From Aliikangiella coralliicola (GTDB lineage Bacteria; Pseudomonadota; Gammaproteobacteria; Enterobacterales; Kangiellaceae), in assembly GCF_007004725.1 (NCBI RefSeq), contig NZ_ML660160.1:124001-188000 (forward strand): 64,000 nucleotides of DNA, read 5' to 3'. Below are positions 8,390 through 16,710 of this stretch, piece by piece. The notes under the pieces were generated by a model. It did not search any database and had not been told where the DNA came from. It saw only the letters and a program-made list of their open reading frames with translations. Every line of letters starts with the position of its first letter. Within the stretch, counting starts at the first letter, position 1. A program made the position numbers and the translations under genes.

Positions 8390-8731
8390 AAAAATAGCAG
8401 ACACTATACGCTTGAAAGTAAGAAAACCAAACTTACGCGAATTCATACTAATGAAATTTTTGAAGCCTGGCTAAAGTAAAAATTCAGTAAGTCTTTGTTT
8501 GCAGACAGATGTCAGATAAAAACTAAAGGTTAAAACAAACAGACATTCGGCTTATGCTCAATCTTCTACAGACTTTATGTCGATATTACTAATATAGAAC
8601 TTAATGAAAGATGCTTTTCTCAAATTTGGTGTCTTGCCAGGATTTAAAGCCGAAATGTTTATCAGTGAATGTTTATTTTGTTTGTAAGCTATTCATTGGC
8701 AGTTGAGAGTCTGGTTTCTCGGTCTTTTGTT
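8390..8731 (+). repeat. array repeat, copy E (full) preceded by a left-arm fragment
   Basis: Bases 8390-8414 repeat the left arm (AAAAAAATAGCAGACACT). A complete copy runs from 8532 (AAAACAAACAGACATTCGG) to 8731 (AGTTGAGAGTCTGG near the end), with the inner TCTACAGACTTT / TTTGTAAG pair. The stretch between them is loosely similar to the middle of the family and may be a decayed older copy. It lies downstream of the TPR-like gene in the same orientation. Confidence 0.85.
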
Positions 8732-8942
8732 TAAAGCACTCGTGCTTAAATAACGATACTATTATTGAATAATATTACTTTCTAGCCTAAGACGCGGCGA
8801 AGGAATAATGACCCTATCAAAATAACAACTTTTAACACAAAATTACTCATTATTTTAATAGCAACTATATATACTCAGCACATCTATAAAATCAAGAAAG
8901 ACAACTACCTTGCGAGCTACACACCTGCGAAAATTACCCTGT

Positions 8943-11231
8943 ATGAACCTGTATAAAATGCAAGTATTCCTTTGCCAACCAAGAACGTCGAGAAGCAAAC
9001 TGATTAATAGTTTAATACCAAAAAAACTGTGGCGTTTTCACATTATAAAAAGGATGCTACTTGGTTACATTCTAATTACAGCATTCCAAGTGAATATAAC
9101 TTATGCAAAAACTTTTAATGTTGAAGATGGATGTGAATTTAACGGCTCAACGATTAGTGCCGTCGGCGATGGACAAACAGACGATAGCGCTGCTATTCAG
9201 CACTGCTTGTTGGCGGCAGGTGAATGGTGGCGCACACAAGTTTGGGAGGCTAACAACGCAAGCACTGAACAAGTAGAAGTTTTAATACCAGCCGGAAAAT
9301 ACTTTGTACAGGGACAATTTCTCACTACTTTCCCGCTACGCGGAGCATATGATCCTTACTTGCCTCAATATGGTGTTTTTGTGCTGCCACCAGGCGTAAA
9401 AATACGTGGCGAAGGTCTCGACCAGAGTATTATTAGTCTCACTCCCACTTTCGAAAATCGAACTTCCGGAGAAGGAAAACGTATCGGTACTCATGTGTTT
9501 ATGGGCGGTTTTGAAAAACAAACGATACCTACCGATCCTAATTTTACAAATGGTTATAATAACTATTGTAATGATGTTCTGGCTGAAGAACAAAAAGATT
9601 TATTATGTGAAATTAGTGATGATGGTCGGAGCGAATCTGTTTATAAATTACGAAGCTTTTGTGGACAACTAGAATCCCAAAATCATATCGCTTTAAATTT
9701 GGTTTGCGGGAAGCCAGAAACACAAGAAGACCCCCTAACGCCAGAAGAAAAAGAAGCACAAGAAAAATATATCAGTGCTACCGGTAGTTTTAATACATTG
9801 GCTAACTTGCAAATCCGTGGCGATCGCGAAGGGATGCTTGCCTACCAGTCATCGGAGAATAATATAACCCGAATACGTTCAGTCAGCAGCGCGATCGCAT
9901 TACTGGAAGGACATGAATTACTAGTTGAGTATACACGGCTGGCTAATTTTTATCGGACGATTTTTGCTATCCATGCTAATGACGTTACTATCCGAAATAA
10001 TCATTTTCATAATGGTTGGAAAGCACATATCGCGATATTGCAGCCAGTTTCTCACCGTCCGCTGAAGAAACCCTGGAACGATACGGTAGTGACTAAAAAA
10101 GGCAAACTATTTATTGGAACCAACTCTTTGACTAATGATGTTTTTTTCTTACGTGACCTTGAGGTTTTAGAAAAACAGGGGGTCAATATTAGTTATGCGG
10201 TTTTGATGGGGATGTTTATTTCAGGAAATATCAGCTCTGCTTGCCAAGAAGCGACTGTTGTCAATAATACACTGACTAGCGCCCGTATTGAATTTCACAT
10301 CCCTTGCCAATCGGTCGAAATTATGCGCAATACAGTGCTCTTTAACGCTCTCCCCATTCGGCTTGGTAGTCATTTTGTTAATAGTCGTTTTGGAATGGGA
10401 ATACGCAGAGTATTATCCGGCGAATACCAAGTTAAAATTTACGATAACGATTTGCGAGAAAATTTGTCGGGCATTCATGTTTTGGGTTGTAATGATCGTA
10501 AAGTAGACGATACCCGTTGCAACAATATTCTTGACGATCAAGTCCTGATAAGCGGAAATCGCTTAACTCAATTTCTTTCTTTTGATAAAAAAGAGAGTTA
10601 TTCAAAAAACGACCCACGTTATTGGGCATATAAAATGCAATCATTTAGCCCTTATGACCGCCGCCCCAGTGGAATATCAGTGTTAGATATTAACGGTGTC
10701 GATATCAAGAATAATGTGGTTACAGGGTTAGAACCTGGTTCACAAATGTATGGCATTGGTATTGCCAATTCGTTTTATAACATTCGTGCGGGAGATCATC
10801 CACAAGTACATCCATATGGCGGTGTTTTCTACAATAAAAACATCAGTCTCACTGGTAACGAGGTTAGCTTTCGAGCTGGTGGCGCCTCGCAAAACGTTGG
10901 TGTTTATGTAGAAAATACTCTGCAATTGGAAATGGCTGAAAACAATATCAGTAGTAATCTTTCCAATCGGTTAATTAACGCTTCAGTCGCGGCGGGTGAC
11001 GATACGAGTGACTTTTGTAGCCGCACTCTATTTGATATTACCAAAGCTGAATGTAAACGACTCATTTTCGCCAACGGGCATATTATGGATAATCCTTATA
11101 GAAATTGCTTCATCTCGCATGATGGGCCTGTTAGCGGAGTTTGCGGCTTTTCACAAGCGCTCTATGATAAATATGATTACTCTGCTGGTTACGTTAAACA
11201 TGATGATGAGATTTTTGATCCTGACGACTGA
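8943..11231 (+). CDS. secreted parallel beta-helix protein with pectate-lyase-3-type N-terminus
   Basis: A large right-handed beta-helix protein. GDGQTDDSAAIQ is the signature at the start of the Pectate_lyase_3 domain of phage tailspikes and polysaccharide lyases or hydrolases. Later turns read as helix rungs (VKIRGEGLDQSIISL, VTIRNNHFHNGW, VDIKNNVVTGL, ISLTGNEVSF). The hydrophobic MLLGYILITAF … ITYA is a probable signal peptide starting near 9054. The start is uncertain: ATG 8943 gives a long charged leader, ATG 9054 has AAGG directly in front (too close), and TTG 8910 is also possible. No catalytic residues can be assigned, so polysaccharide cleavage is inference. The gene is far larger than a normal cassette cargo. 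Repeat copy F follows by about 90 bp. Confidence 0.75.
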   Translation: MNLYKMQVFLCQPRTSRSKLINSLIPKKLWRFHIIKRMLLGYILITAFQVNITYAKTFNVEDGCEFNGSTISAVGDGQTDDSAAIQHCLLAAGEWWRTQVWEANNASTEQVEVLIPAGKYFVQGQFLTTFPLRGAYDPYLPQYGVFVLPPGVKIRGEGLDQSIISLTPTFENRTSGEGKRIGTHVFMGGFEKQTIPTDPNFTNGYNNYCNDVLAEEQKDLLCEISDDGRSESVYKLRSFCGQLESQNHIALNLVCGKPETQEDPLTPEEKEAQEKYISATGSFNTLANLQIRGDREGMLAYQSSENNITRIRSVSSAIALLEGHELLVEYTRLANFYRTIFAIHANDVTIRNNHFHNGWKAHIAILQPVSHRPLKKPWNDTVVTKKGKLFIGTNSLTNDVFFLRDLEVLEKQGVNISYAVLMGMFISGNISSACQEATVVNNTLTSARIEFHIPCQSVEIMRNTVLFNALPIRLGSHFVNSRFGMGIRRVLSGEYQVKIYDNDLRENLSGIHVLGCNDRKVDDTRCNNILDDQVLISGNRLTQFLSFDKKESYSKNDPRYWAYKMQSFSPYDRRPSGISVLDINGVDIKNNVVTGLEPGSQMYGIGIANSFYNIRAGDHPQVHPYGGVFYNKNISLTGNEVSFRAGGASQNVGVYVENTLQLEMAENNISSNLSNRLINASVAAGDDTSDFCSRTLFDITKAECKRLIFANGHIMDNPYRNCFISHDGPVSGVCGFSQALYDKYDYSAGYVKHDDEIFDPDD

Positions 11232-11322
11232 GCCTGTTAGATCTTTTCAGATAAGTTAGCATGAGAAAATTAAAGGGCCATGGATGGTCTCTAAGAAAAA
11301 GGTATCAGAGAAAGGTATTAGG

Positions 11323-11420
11323 AAAAAAATAGCAGGCACTCGGCTTATGGCCTCTCGTGTTTTGATTTCAGTGTAATCGGGTGTAATTTAGTTAGTATTT
11401 CAAACTGGTTAGTATGTCTG
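11323..11420 (+). repeat. array repeat, copy F (diverged)
   Basis: AAAAAAATAGCAGGCACTCGG matches the left arm, and TTAGTATGTCTGAATTC near 11410 is a worn right arm. The middle is largely deleted or changed. It lies between the beta-helix gene and the deaminase-like gene. Confidence 0.55.
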
Positions 11421-11448
11421 AATTCGTATAGTGATTCGGCTTGTTAAA

Positions 11449-12939
11449 ATGCCAAGATATCAAATTATATGCTTATCGTGCAATTTGGCAACCACGAGAA
11501 ATGCAAGTGATGCACACCAGGCAATAGCTATTGAATTTCGTTCTCCTGATACTCAATTTTCTGGTGCTTGCGCAATACACGGTACGCATCAAATAAATGT
11601 GAATCTGATACCGGAAATAGTTCCTGCTATTCCCAGGGTGGAAGGAAGAAGTCCCAAAAGGACTAAGTTAGAAACTCAACGCTCTTCACCTGGAGCACAG
11701 CATACCTCGCCGGCACCTTTAGCTGCATCACGTAGGCCGAATCTGCCTTCAACAGTACTTACACAAAGACGTCGAAGACAAGTACATTCTCATCAACATA
11801 ATCATCCTAGACTGCAGCATGAATTAGCATCATCTTCATCAAGCAGCTCAAGTTCATCAACGAGCAATGTTGTAAGAAAAAGACAGCGCAATCGCCGGCG
11901 GATAGTCCTCCAATCAGCAAAGGGGCTCGATATTATTATTGGAACTTTGATTGAAATATTTCATTCCGAGCGGCTTAACCAGAATATGTCTATAATTCGG
12001 ACGATACTCGACTATTTACATTTTATTGGACCTGTTGACTATGTTCGTATTGCCGAGGGGCGAACTAATAGTCCGTTTCATAATTGGCTAAGGAGCGGCT
12101 TATCAAGTCAAGTTTCTCCACATTTCGGTTCATTACAAAAAGACAGAAATAGAAGTAATTTCTACCGATATCCTCTTAAGGTTGAGGAGGTTAACTTAGG
12201 CTTGTTGACCCTGGCTCGGAACGCATTTGATTCTATTAAAGCCAGGCTACCGGCGTTACCAAAAAATCGTCGTTTGCTGCAACAAGGTTCGCTACAGGCA
12301 AAGCAACGAAGAATAAAAGTCACAAGTTGGTCAAAAAATACTTATGTGAAAGATTCACATGGGAATCTAGTTCCGTTTACGTCAGTTAACTGCGGGGCTG
12401 AAGCGGTGACATACACGAACAGGTCGTTTAACGCAGTTAATTTTAATGCTCCGGGACACGAGTCTGCAATTCAAAGTATCAATGGAAAAGGAGAGCCATT
12501 ACCTCTATGTGAGGGGCACCAGCATGCTGAAATGCGGTTGGTCGATTTTGCTATCAGAATTGGCGCGCGTCTTAAGTTTATTGCAGTGGATAAACCATTC
12601 TGTATTTTTTGTGCGGCACAGCTTTACGCTTTGGGCTATGAAGGCGCACTGAGTATTAATACTAGTTACCGTTTTGGTAATTTACAATCGTATACTTTTT
12701 CACCTTATGTACTAAAATATCGGTTCGTGAGAGAGCGATTTTGGGGGCGTCATATCGATGAGCAATTTATGAAACTTTCGGTAGAAGATAAAATAATTTT
12801 CTTGCAACTATTAGCGGACCAAGCTGATGGTACTAAATCGTATTTATGTCAACAACGATTGCGGAGAAATAGGGCAATAGACTCTACAAATTTAGGTCCC
12901 AGTACTTCTTCGAGTAGTTCTGCTGATTATTCTACTTAA
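11449..12939 (+). CDS. cytidine-deaminase-fold protein (toxin-like), Ser-rich linkers
   Basis: A 496-residue protein. The C-terminal region has the zinc-deaminase signature: HAE at residues 359-361 (GHQHAEMRLVDFA) and CIFC at 385-388 within KPFCIFCAAQLYALG, the PCxxC position of the deaminase superfamily. In this fold the His and two Cys bind zinc and the Glu is the proton donor. The N-terminus (MPRYQIICLSCNLATT) has a CxxC but no recognised domain. Residues 70-160 are basic and low in complexity, with a run of about ten serines, and the C-terminus ends in another serine stretch. Standalone deaminases of this kind are often polymorphic toxins, but there is no signal peptide and no obvious immunity gene. 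ATG 11449 is chosen; an in-frame GTG lies at 11431. Repeat copy G follows after 18 bp. Confidence 0.7.
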   Translation: MPRYQIICLSCNLATTRNASDAHQAIAIEFRSPDTQFSGACAIHGTHQINVNLIPEIVPAIPRVEGRSPKRTKLETQRSSPGAQHTSPAPLAASRRPNLPSTVLTQRRRRQVHSHQHNHPRLQHELASSSSSSSSSSTSNVVRKRQRNRRRIVLQSAKGLDIIIGTLIEIFHSERLNQNMSIIRTILDYLHFIGPVDYVRIAEGRTNSPFHNWLRSGLSSQVSPHFGSLQKDRNRSNFYRYPLKVEEVNLGLLTLARNAFDSIKARLPALPKNRRLLQQGSLQAKQRRIKVTSWSKNTYVKDSHGNLVPFTSVNCGAEAVTYTNRSFNAVNFNAPGHESAIQSINGKGEPLPLCEGHQHAEMRLVDFAIRIGARLKFIAVDKPFCIFCAAQLYALGYEGALSINTSYRFGNLQSYTFSPYVLKYRFVRERFWGRHIDEQFMKLSVEDKIIFLQLLADQADGTKSYLCQQRLRRNRAIDSTNLGPSTSSSSSADYST

Positions 12940-12954
12940 TAGAAGTTTTTTTGA

Positions 12955-13153
12955 AGAGAAGCAAGCTGACACTTGGCCCATGAGCAATCTCCTGTAGACT
13001 TTGTGTCAATTTACCTAATTTCGAACCGAATGAAAGATGCTCTTCCCAGATATTATTTTCTTGCAAGGTTTTAATGCTGAAATACTAATCAGTGAAAGTT
13101 TGTTCCATTTGTAAGCTATTTTCTGGCAGTTGAGTGTTTAGTATTTTGTTCTG
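12955..13153 (+). repeat. 195-bp array repeat, copy G (full; last copy)
   Basis: Left end AGAAGCAAGCTGACACTTGG, inner CTGTAGACTTTGTG and CATTTGTAAGC, right end CAGTTGAGTGTTTAGTATTT. It begins 16 bases after the deaminase stop. It is the last copy; none was seen from here to 64 kb. Confidence 0.85.
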
Positions 13154-13212
13154 TACAAAAGCCAGCTAACGGTTTTGCGCCGTTAGCTGCCATTCATTAA
13201 CGTCTGGTTATA

Positions 13213-13548
13213 TTATTCAAAAACAAAGCTACCTGTAAATTTCTTAGCATTTTCAGGTCCACATTCTGTAGGGTGAAAAATTGGCTTTATAGGAGTTTTA
13301 GACGCGTATGCAGCAAGTAAAGCGCTGTAAACACGATCAGCAACTTTTTCATCTAAGGAGCTCCAATAAAAACTCCATTTATTGTTATTCGCACAACCTG
13401 CTTTTCCTGCGTAAACATCGCCCTGAACAATGATCACACTTGTGGCGTAAATGTACATCTTTTCGATAACTGCAGATTTCCCTCCCCAATCACTGGCTTG
13501 TAGTTGAGTCGCCGAGATCAATAAAACCATACCTAGTAAAAACTTCAT
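13213..13548 (-). CDS. small secreted protein, 111 aa
   Basis: Signal peptide MKFLLGMVLLISATQLQA, then a short mature domain with two conserved-looking cysteine contexts (GKAGCANNNKWSFYWSS and HPTECGPENA) and a helix (DRVYSALLAAYASK). Small exported proteins with a W-S-F-x-W core and LLAAYASK are common hypotheticals in marine Gammaproteobacteria. AAGGAAAG lies just before the ATG. It faces the end of the repeat array and may or may not belong to it. Function unknown. Confidence 0.75.
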   Translation of the reverse strand: MKFLLGMVLLISATQLQASDWGGKSAVIEKMYIYATSVIIVQGDVYAGKAGCANNNKWSFYWSSLDEKVADRVYSALLAAYASKTPIKPIFHPTECGPENAKKFTGSFVFE

Positions 13549-13824
13549 ACTCTTTCCTTTATAATTTCAAATTTGCAAATTGTAACGCTGATTATATGCA
13601 GAAAATCACCTCATGAAACAAGGTTTTTCACTGCAACTAGTTGAATATCTATTATTTTCAACAGTTTATAGAACTCACAGAATTCGCTCACGCGGAATTA
13701 TATGAGTCTGGGTCCATATAATATCAAAACTCGATAGGAGACAACTAATTTGTTTTAATTAGTTAGTGAGGTATGAACTTTCTATGAATAACAAATGCTT
13801 GAAAAATATAAGTTTTGCAAAGTA

Positions 13825-13917
13825 ATGTAGGTTGGGTTGAGCTTGCGAAACCCAACAATATATTTGAGAGCAAAGGAGAAATAAATTTTTTAACCTATGG
13901 TGACTTAAGAAAAAATT
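13825..13917 (+). repeat. GGTTGGG-type palindromic repeat, copy 1
   Basis: TGTAGGTTGGGTTGAGC, a short loop, then GAAACCCAACA forms an imperfect hairpin of a type widespread in bacterial genomes. The flank (CTATGGTGACTTAAG) matches the flank of the copies at 16123-16248, so the unit is longer than the hairpin. It abuts the 3' end of the EAL gene. The rest of the 13549-13917 gap shows no gene. Confidence 0.65.
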
Positions 13918-15459
13918 TCAAGTGTTCTGTTCCCGGTTTCTCAGCCACCCGGTCAACTCATCAACCGGCATAGGCTTAGCATAAACATAACCCTGAATTA
14001 AAAATACATCGCGCTCTTTTAAGTATTGTACTTGTTCTTCACTTTCAACCCCTTCAGCGATAACTTTCAATCCGGATGTATTGACAAAAGAAATTATCGA
14101 TGTCAACACCGATCCCTTAACATCATCTTTTCCGATCGTATCAACAAACATCTTGTCGATTTTTAATGTACTGATATCTAATTCCTGAATATAAGAAAAA
14201 CCGCCATAACCTGTACCAGCATCATCTAACTTTAACTCGATTCCTTGTTGGTAGAAATCTTCGAGATTCTCTCGAGCTTCAGCTAGATCACTAATTTGCA
14301 TTCTCTCTGTTATTTCAAGAGAAATGGATGCGGCCGGTATACTATTTTCTTGTCTTAGCTGCTCGATTAAATTGAAAAGCTGTTTGCTTTTAAGATGTTC
14401 AGGAACAATATTAATGCTCATGAATTTTTCGCTTTTATCCCAACCCAATAATTTAATCGATTTAACTGTTCGTATAATAAGTTGTTCAGTAATATCAATA
14501 ATCAAGTTACTCGATTCAGCAAACGGAATAAATTGATAAGGGGGAATAATCGAACCGTCTTGCAGTTGCCATCTGGCTAATACTTCCGCTCCGACAACTT
14601 CACCATTTCGACTATCGACAATGGGCTGAAAAAAAGGCACAAACTCGCCACTTTTTAACGCGTGTTTGATGGTGCTCTCAATCGAGGAGCGTATTCTGAG
14701 TAGTTTGTTAGCAATTAGCGTAAAGATTGTCGCGAGAATAGCCGAAAAAATAATTGCGCTAACCCAACTGAGTTCAGTGTAATAATCATATAAGTCTTTG
14801 GTTCCGCGCACATAAAGAGTCACAGAGATCATTTCGTTAGTACGCGAAGCGCTGTACTGAATAATCCCTGGCTTATTCATCGGCAGACTTCGAAATTCCA
14901 ATGTTGGTGTACCGTCAATGACAAAGTCATATTCCAGGCAATTTCTGCAGGCAAACTCTGTCAGATAGTCAATCATAAATGGATTAATACTGGCAAAATA
15001 ACGACTGTCTGCATGAGAGCGTATCATTAACAAATCCAAACGGCCGTTAGCATTTTCCTTGGTCGCCAATGCCAGGTTATCGGCGAGTTGATGGTTCTCG
15101 GCGCTGACTATACGATCATGATAGTGGCTTAGGTCAACATCGATGGGTTCGCTGGCACAAGCTTCCTGATCTCCATGTTTTACACCAATGAGTCGTATAG
15201 AAGGGTGCTCGAATGCTAATTTTGCAAGCTGCTTTATAGATTGTCGGTTACAAGAAAAACTCAGTGGGGCTGGCAGTGAGTCGAGCACTTCTCGCGCTTT
15301 GGTCAGCGCATCGTGAAATTGGTAGAGCAATTTTTCCGCATCGTTTTTCAGAACATTTTCAACATAGAAATGGTTAAAATACCTGACGCCGGCCAGCCCT
15401 GAAGCAAAGACAATAACGAATGTTAATATTGTTAAATTCCTGATCATTGGAATTCTCAT
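13918..15459 (-). CDS. CSS-motif sensor / EAL cyclic-di-GMP phosphodiesterase
   Basis: A membrane phosphodiesterase of the PdeC type. Residues about 7-27 and 233-253 are membrane helices flanking a periplasmic CSS-like sensor with two cysteines (SFSCNRQ and EACASEP); in this family the Cys pair senses redox or disulphide state. The EAL domain (about 265-510) keeps key residues: GAEVLARW (the E of the EVL variant), NIVPEHL, EITER, KLDDAGTGYG and EGVES, so it is probably an active c-di-GMP hydrolase. No GGDEF domain is present. The chosen ATG has no strong ribosome site; ATG 15447 is an alternative. The gene stands alone. Confidence 0.88.
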   Translation of the reverse strand: MRIPMIRNLTILTFVIVFASGLAGVRYFNHFYVENVLKNDAEKLLYQFHDALTKAREVLDSLPAPLSFSCNRQSIKQLAKLAFEHPSIRLIGVKHGDQEACASEPIDVDLSHYHDRIVSAENHQLADNLALATKENANGRLDLLMIRSHADSRYFASINPFMIDYLTEFACRNCLEYDFVIDGTPTLEFRSLPMNKPGIIQYSASRTNEMISVTLYVRGTKDLYDYYTELSWVSAIIFSAILATIFTLIANKLLRIRSSIESTIKHALKSGEFVPFFQPIVDSRNGEVVGAEVLARWQLQDGSIIPPYQFIPFAESSNLIIDITEQLIIRTVKSIKLLGWDKSEKFMSINIVPEHLKSKQLFNLIEQLRQENSIPAASISLEITERMQISDLAEARENLEDFYQQGIELKLDDAGTGYGGFSYIQELDISTLKIDKMFVDTIGKDDVKGSVLTSIISFVNTSGLKVIAEGVESEEQVQYLKERDVFLIQGYVYAKPMPVDELTGWLRNREQNT

Positions 15460-15690
15460 ATTTGATAGGTAGTCAATCAGAAAATGTAGTCGAATACCTT
15501 CACTTTAGCAATTTAAGCGAATATCTATATTTGAGTTATTGGGTGCATTAAAAGTTCTAAACAAGAGAAACTAATTCAATCTGATGTAAGCGCTTGGATA
15601 TTGTTTGAGTTCGATATGAGTGATAAGGTGGCTGCCTGGAAAAATTACTAAAAATATTATCAGGCGATCTGGTTTTAAAAGAGGCGTTTT

Positions 15691-16086
15691 ATGAAGTTTT
15701 TTTATGTGTTGGCCATTGTTACTATGCTTGCAAGTTGCTCAGGTAAGCCAATTTACAATATTGAAAAAGCATACGTACCTACACCAGTTAGTGGTGAGCA
15801 GTTAACTATCAAACAAGTGGAAAGTGCAATACTATCTGGCGCTATGAGAAAAGGGTGGAGTCCAAGAGTTATCAGTCCTGGATTGATTGAGGCTCATATT
15901 ACGGTGCGCTCTCACATGGCTGCAGTTGAAATAGCCTTTACCGAAAGCTATTACAGTATTACCTATAAAGACAGCCGAAATTTAAAATACGACAAAGGGA
16001 AAATCCACGGAAACTATAATAGATGGATTCATAAACTGTCTGGGGCAATACAAAAACAATTTGGTGTACGTACGCAAAACTTCTGA
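15691..16086 (+). CDS. small lipoprotein
   Basis: A 131-residue lipoprotein with lipobox LASC (lipidated Cys 16). The mature part has the pattern YKDSRNLKYDKGKIHGNYNRWI near the end (about residues 96-117), which recurs in small lipoproteins of Vibrio and Shewanella relatives and is read here from memory. Residues 40-60 (TIKQVESAILSGAMRKGW) look like a short alpha/beta domain. Located in the outer or inner membrane; role unknown. GAGG lies upstream of the ATG. Confidence 0.7.
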   Translation: MKFFYVLAIVTMLASCSGKPIYNIEKAYVPTPVSGEQLTIKQVESAILSGAMRKGWSPRVISPGLIEAHITVRSHMAAVEIAFTESYYSITYKDSRNLKYDKGKIHGNYNRWIHKLSGAIQKQFGVRTQNF

Positions 16087-16122
16087 ACATTAACAATACC
16101 GACGATAGCTCTGCTGTTCATA

Positions 16123-16248
16123 ATCTAGGTTAGGTAGAGTTTACTAAACCCAAAAAAATGTTTGAAGTTAAAAGATATTCCAATTTTTTTGATTCTATGG
16201 ATGACTTGAGAAGGTTGTTGGTTTTCCTTCGTCTACCCAACCTACAGA
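16123..16248. repeat. GGTTGGG-type repeats, copies 2 and 3, inverted pair
   Basis: CTAGGTTAGGTAGAG … AAACCC (16127-16152) and, in the opposite sense, GGTTTTCC … CTACCCAACCTACAG (16220-16247) face each other. With the CTATGGATGACTTGAG between them they form a unit like that at 13825. This looks like a small non-autonomous element with inverted ends. Confidence 0.6.
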
Positions 16249-16710
16249 CTTTAATATTTATTTAAAGTAAAAGAACTCCAGTTAGAATAATAAGAAATGG
16301 AATTACTCTTACCTTGTACTAATTTTTTCTGTTATTCAAACGCTTCATTTTTAAAATTTTCTATGCTGATTTTAACTTCAAAACACTGAGCTACCTGGCT
16401 CAAAATAATCATCAGTGCAACGAGTATATGGCTATATTATCTTTGTACCCAATAAGATAAAAAGCGCATTATTTACCTTTTATTTAAACAAAATTCCTTT
16501 TATCTTTCGCTACCCGCTGAGAAAAAGTCAGGCTTAATATTGTTAGTGGCAACTCATTTTATTTCAATTGAGAAGCTTGCGATTAAGTATTTTTGAATAA
16601 GCCTATTTTTGTTTTATCAAGTCTCTCGGGTAGATAACAAATAATAAAACTATAAAACCACAAAGCTACATAATAATAAAATAATAAAACCACAAAATGA
16701 GGAATTAAAA
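16249..16710. other. A+T-rich leader of the S8 protease gene
   Basis: No gene is seen. Bases 16637-16696 contain reiterated AATAATAAAAC / ATAAAACCACAAA units just ahead of the protease ATG, giving a long unstructured A-rich leader. No promoter could be fixed. Confidence 0.45.
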
